In this document: piece after piece, positions 61,393 through 64,000 of the stretch
Position numbering within the stretch: the stretch's first letter is position 1
How the letters are laid out: each line of letters opens with the position of its first letter
Program-made: the position numbers and the translations under genes
The notes under the pieces: model-generated
Seen by the model: the letters and a program-made list of their open reading frames with translations, nothing else
Databases searched by the model: none
What the model was told of the DNA's origin: nothing
NCBI RefSeq assembly: GCF_024320865.1
Contig: NZ_JANDBD010000012.1
Coordinates: forward strand, 124,001 to 188,000
Direction of reading: 5' to 3'
Source of the DNA: Mycolicibacterium arenosum
GTDB lineage: Bacteria > Actinomycetota > Actinomycetes > Mycobacteriales > Mycobacteriaceae
Length of the DNA stretch: 64,000 bases

Positions 61393-62714
61393 TGGTCCTC
61401 ACCGGCCGCGCGGGGCTGGTGGCACTGCTGTGTGTTCTGCCGATCGCATTAGCACCCTGGCCCGCAACGGCTTTCGTAGTGCTGCTCGCCCTGCTCGGCG
61501 CAGCGGTGACGGCTGACGTGGCCTTGGCGGCCAGTCCGCGGGCACTGACCTTCACCCGTGACGGCGAGACCGCGGCGCGCCTCGGCGAGGACGTCGACGT
61601 GCGACTGCTGGTCGAGCACGCGGGACGGCGGCGGTTGCGCGGGCAGGTGCGCGACGCCTGGCCGCCGTCCACGCGAGCAACTCCGCGCAGTCATCCGGTG
61701 AACCTCGCTGCCGGACAACGGGTTCAGCTCGTCACCCGGCTGCGTCCGGTGCGCCGGGGGGATCAGCGGTCGGCTCTGGTGACGGCGCGGTCGATCGGAC
61801 CGTTGGGCCTCGCCGGCCGCCAGGCGTCGCATCGGGTGCCGTGGCAGGTCCGCATCCTGCCGCCGTTCCTGTCCCGCAAGCACCTGCCGTCGCGGCTGGC
61901 GAAGTTGCGCGAACTCGACGGCGCGGTGCCCGTTCTGATCCGCGGACAGGGCACCGAGTTCGACTCGCTGCGAGAGTACGTGGTGGGCGACGACGTGCGC
62001 TCGATCGACTGGCGCGCCACCGCGAAACGGGCCGACGTCGTCGTCCGCACCTGGCGGCCCGAGCGGGACCGGCGCATCGTGATCGTGCTGGACACCGGGC
62101 GCACCTCCGCCGGTCGCGTCGGCGTCGACCCGACCGCGGGCGACCCCAGCGGCTGGCCGCGCCTGGACTGGTCGATGGACGCGGCACTCCTGCTGGCGGC
62201 GTTGGCATCTCGCGCAGGAGACCACGTCGACTTCGTGGCGCACGACAGGGTGCCGCGCGCGGGTGTGTACAACGCCTCCCGCACCGAACTGCTGGCACAC
62301 CTCGTCGAGGCGATGGCGCCTCTGCAGCCCGCGCTCGTCGAGTCGAACGCCCCCGCGATGGTGGCCACCGTGCAGCGCCGCATCCGGCGCCGCGCGCTGG
62401 TGGTGCTGATGACCGAACTGAACTCGTCGGCGCTCGACGAGGGGCTGATGGGCGTGCTGCCTCAGCTGTCGTCGAAACACCACGTGCTGATCGCCGCCGT
62501 GTCGGATCCGCGGGTCGACCGGCTGGCCGCCGGGCGGGCCGACGCCGCGCAGGTCTACGACGCCGCGTCCGCCGAGCGGGCCCGCAACGACCGCGGGCAC
62601 ATCGCGACGCGGTTGCGGCGCATGGGAGTCGACGTCGTGGACACCGAACCGGAGGACCTCGCTCCCGCTCTGGCGGACCGCTACCTGGCGATGAAGGCCA
62701 GCGGCAAGCTCTAG
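61392..62714 (+). CDS. DUF58 / von Willebrand A-like protein (Rv3693 type)
   Basis: A 440-residue protein with two N-terminal membrane helices (about 3-40), a beta domain and the DUF58 signature GTEFDSLREYVVGDDVRSIDW, followed by the vWA-like segment IVIVLDTGRTS. It pairs with MoxR. The GTG at 61392 shares one base with the moxR2 stop (TAGTG). Its own stop shares CTAG with the convergent SpoIIM-like gene. The family's role is unclear; links to envelope stress are inferred. Confidence 0.92.
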
Positions 62715-63703
62715 CGGGTCGGCACGACGTCCGGGGCGTTCTCGATGTCCCCGGTTTCGCCTGCGAGCACGGCTCTGCGCCCGAAGTGCACGATGTAGGC
62801 CAGGAATGCGACCTCGGCGGCGACGCCGATGGCGATCCGGACGAACGTCGGCAGCCCCGACGGCGTGACGAGGGCTTCGATGAGGCCCGACAGCAGCAGC
62901 ACCGCGACCAGGCCGATGGCGACGGCGACCACGGCCCGGCCGCGTTCGGCCAGCACCTGCCCGCGCGGTCGGTCCCCCGGCGCCACCACCGACCAGCCCA
63001 GCCGCATCCCCGCCGCCGCGGCGAGGAAGATCGCGGTCAGCTCGAGCAGGCCGTGCGGCGTGAGCAGCCCGAGGAACACGTCGCCCTTGCCCGCGTCGAA
63101 CATCAATCCGCCCGCGAGGCCGACGTTGGCCGCGTTCTCGAACAGCAGGTACGGGATGGGGATGCCGAGCAGGACCGCGAAGGCGATGCACTGCGCGGCG
63201 ACCCAGGAGTTGTTGATCCAGACCCGTGCCGCGAACGATCCTGCGGGGTTCTCGCTGTAGTAGGACGCGAAGTCGTTGTTGACGAGTTGTTCGATGTCGC
63301 TTGGTGTTCCGACGACTGCCTGGACTTCCGGCGAGTGCGCCACCCACACTCCGATGGCCGTCGCGACGATCAGGAAGCCGACCGCCGAGCCCAGCCACCA
63401 GCGCCACGCGCTGTAGGCGACCACGGGGAACGACACCGTCCAGAACCGGGTGAACTCGCTCCACAACGGCGCGTGCGCGCCGGTGACGGCGGCCCTGGCC
63501 TGCGCGACGAGACCCGAGAGCCTGCCGACCAGCTGCCCGTCGGTCGACGACGTCCGGACCATCGACAGGTGCGTGGAGACGCGCTGGTACAGCTCGACGA
63601 GCTCGTCGACTTCCGCACCCGTGAGGCTGCGGCGTCGCTTCACCAGCTGTTCGAGACGGTCCCAGGTAGCCCGGTGGGTCAGGACGAACGCGTCGACATC
63701 CAC
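62711..63703 (-). CDS. SpoIIM-like stage II sporulation protein M family membrane protein (Rv3694c type)
   Basis: A 330-residue protein: soluble helical N-terminus (1-100), then about six membrane segments with the SpoIIM-type stretch (NNSWVAAQCIAFAVLLGIP, LTPHGLLELTAIFLAAAAG). In Bacillus the relative belongs to the engulfment complex; mycobacteria do not sporulate in that way, so a membrane or wall role is inferred. Starts with GTG at 63703, TAGGCT 7 bp upstream, divergent from the RDD gene. Confidence 0.88.
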   Translation of the reverse strand: MDVDAFVLTHRATWDRLEQLVKRRRSLTGAEVDELVELYQRVSTHLSMVRTSSTDGQLVGRLSGLVAQARAAVTGAHAPLWSEFTRFWTVSFPVVAYSAWRWWLGSAVGFLIVATAIGVWVAHSPEVQAVVGTPSDIEQLVNNDFASYYSENPAGSFAARVWINNSWVAAQCIAFAVLLGIPIPYLLFENAANVGLAGGLMFDAGKGDVFLGLLTPHGLLELTAIFLAAAAGMRLGWSVVAPGDRPRGQVLAERGRAVVAVAIGLVAVLLLSGLIEALVTPSGLPTFVRIAIGVAAEVAFLAYIVHFGRRAVLAGETGDIENAPDVVPTR

Positions 63704-63710
63704 TCTGAAC

Positions 63711-63716
63711 AGCCTA
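63711..63716 (-). promoter_or_regulatory. Candidate -10 box of the SpoIIM-like gene
   Basis: TAGGCT on the minus strand, 7 bp before the GTG at 63703. It lies back to back with the box of the RDD gene. Confidence 0.5.
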
Positions 63717-63717
63717 G

Positions 63718-63723
63718 TAGCGT
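63718..63723 (+). promoter_or_regulatory. Candidate -10 box of the RDD-family gene
   Basis: TAGCGT, 8 bp before the ATG at 63732; a GGGGAGA sequence between could also serve as ribosome-binding site. Confidence 0.4.
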
Positions 63724-63731
63724 GGGGAGAT

Positions 63732-64000
63732 ATGACGGTCCAACCGGAACCGATGGTGACCGGCGACGCCGTGGTCCTCGACATCCAGATCGCACAGCTG
63801 CCCGTACGCGCGGTGGCGGCGGTCATCGACGTCACCGTCATGTTCGTCATCTACGTGCTCGGCTTCATCCTGTGGGCGATCATGGTGTCCGACGTCGATG
63901 AGGCGCTCGCGGCAGCAACTCTGATCATCTTCACGGTGCTGGCGTTCGTCGCCTACCCGGTGATCTTCGAGGTCACGACGCGCGGCCGGTCCCTCGGCAA
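63732..64000 (+). CDS. RDD-family membrane protein (Rv3695 type), 5' part only
   Basis: The first 89 codons are visible; the gene continues past the right edge. The protein begins with a short polar stretch, then QLPVRAVAAVIDVTVMF, which contains the Arg and the Asp of the RDD domain within a membrane helix, a second helix (about 63-80) and FEVTTRGRSLG, the conserved turn after it. RDD proteins are small membrane proteins, some with Na+/H+ exchange activity. The stop codon is not in the window. Confidence 0.87.
   Translation, partial: MTVQPEPMVTGDAVVLDIQIAQLPVRAVAAVIDVTVMFVIYVLGFILWAIMVSDVDEALAAATLIIFTVLAFVAYPVIFEVTTRGRSLG

Overview
The window is a high-GC actinobacterial chromosome segment, best read as a non-tuberculous, probably fast-growing Mycobacterium (Mycolicibacterium). 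From about 11.9 kb to the right edge the gene order follows the M. tuberculosis block I remember as Rv3630 to Rv3695: Rv3630, ppgS, Rv3632, galE1, Rv3635, holB, Rv3645, topA, Rv3647c, cspA, Rv3649, Rv3651, the Tad/Flp cluster Rv3654c-Rv3660c, Rv3661, acs, Rv3668c, Rv3669, ephE, marP, nth, crp, whiB4, ponA2, cds1, moxR2 and so on. These assignments come from reading proteins and gene order, not from a database search.

The left part (1-13 kb) is mostly accessory. It opens with a nucleobase permease fused to an OHCU-decarboxylase domain, followed by a separate uraD cut by the window edge. Next comes a minus-strand operon for D-glucarate to 2-oxoglutarate: aldehyde dehydrogenase, 5-dehydro-4-deoxyglucarate dehydratase, then gudD. 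The most striking item is a 1318-residue synthetase at 6.6-10.6 kb with the domain plan of epsilon-poly-L-lysine synthetase (A, T, membrane segments, three hexapeptide-repeat domains) and a lysine-like specificity code. It is translationally coupled to an M1-type metallopeptidase, which is coupled to a flippase-like protein next to ppgS.

The region 13-24 kb carries cell-wall sugar genes (ppgS, its small membrane partner, galE1, a GT-C-like membrane protein), tRNA-Thr(CGT), the clamp-loader subunit holB, a membrane adenylate cyclase and topA. The region 24-33 kb holds cspA, an MrfA-like helicase, a conserved protein and the Tad/Flp-like secretion cluster ending in ssd. Two RNAs sit at 33.2-34.7 kb: a clear 6C RNA on the minus strand, and an Ms1 (MTS2823)-like RNA on the plus strand, recognised by position, size and terminator. 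A perfect-looking CRP palindrome lies inside the Ms1 promoter, in a window that also encodes crp and an adenylate cyclase.

The region 35-47 kb contains acs, proteases, ephE, marP, a Nudix/thioredoxin/nth operon, crp and a secreted glycine-rich protein that mixes PGRS-type and collagen-like repeats but has no PE domain. The region 47-64 kb has housekeeping and envelope genes: an MBL-fold hydrolase, RidA, the bagAB ATPase pair, whiB4 facing ponA2, a phosphoesterase and cysteine desulfhydrase pair, tRNA-Pro(CGG), two small membrane proteins, a YqeY protein, the Rv3689-moxR2-DUF58 operon, a SpoIIM-like protein and the start of an RDD protein.

Three habits recur. Many genes have TANNNT placed 6-8 bp before the start codon, as expected for leaderless mRNAs. 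Operons are packed with ATGA/GTGA overlaps. Several convergent pairs share their stop codons through a CTAG (or CTAA) tetranucleotide.
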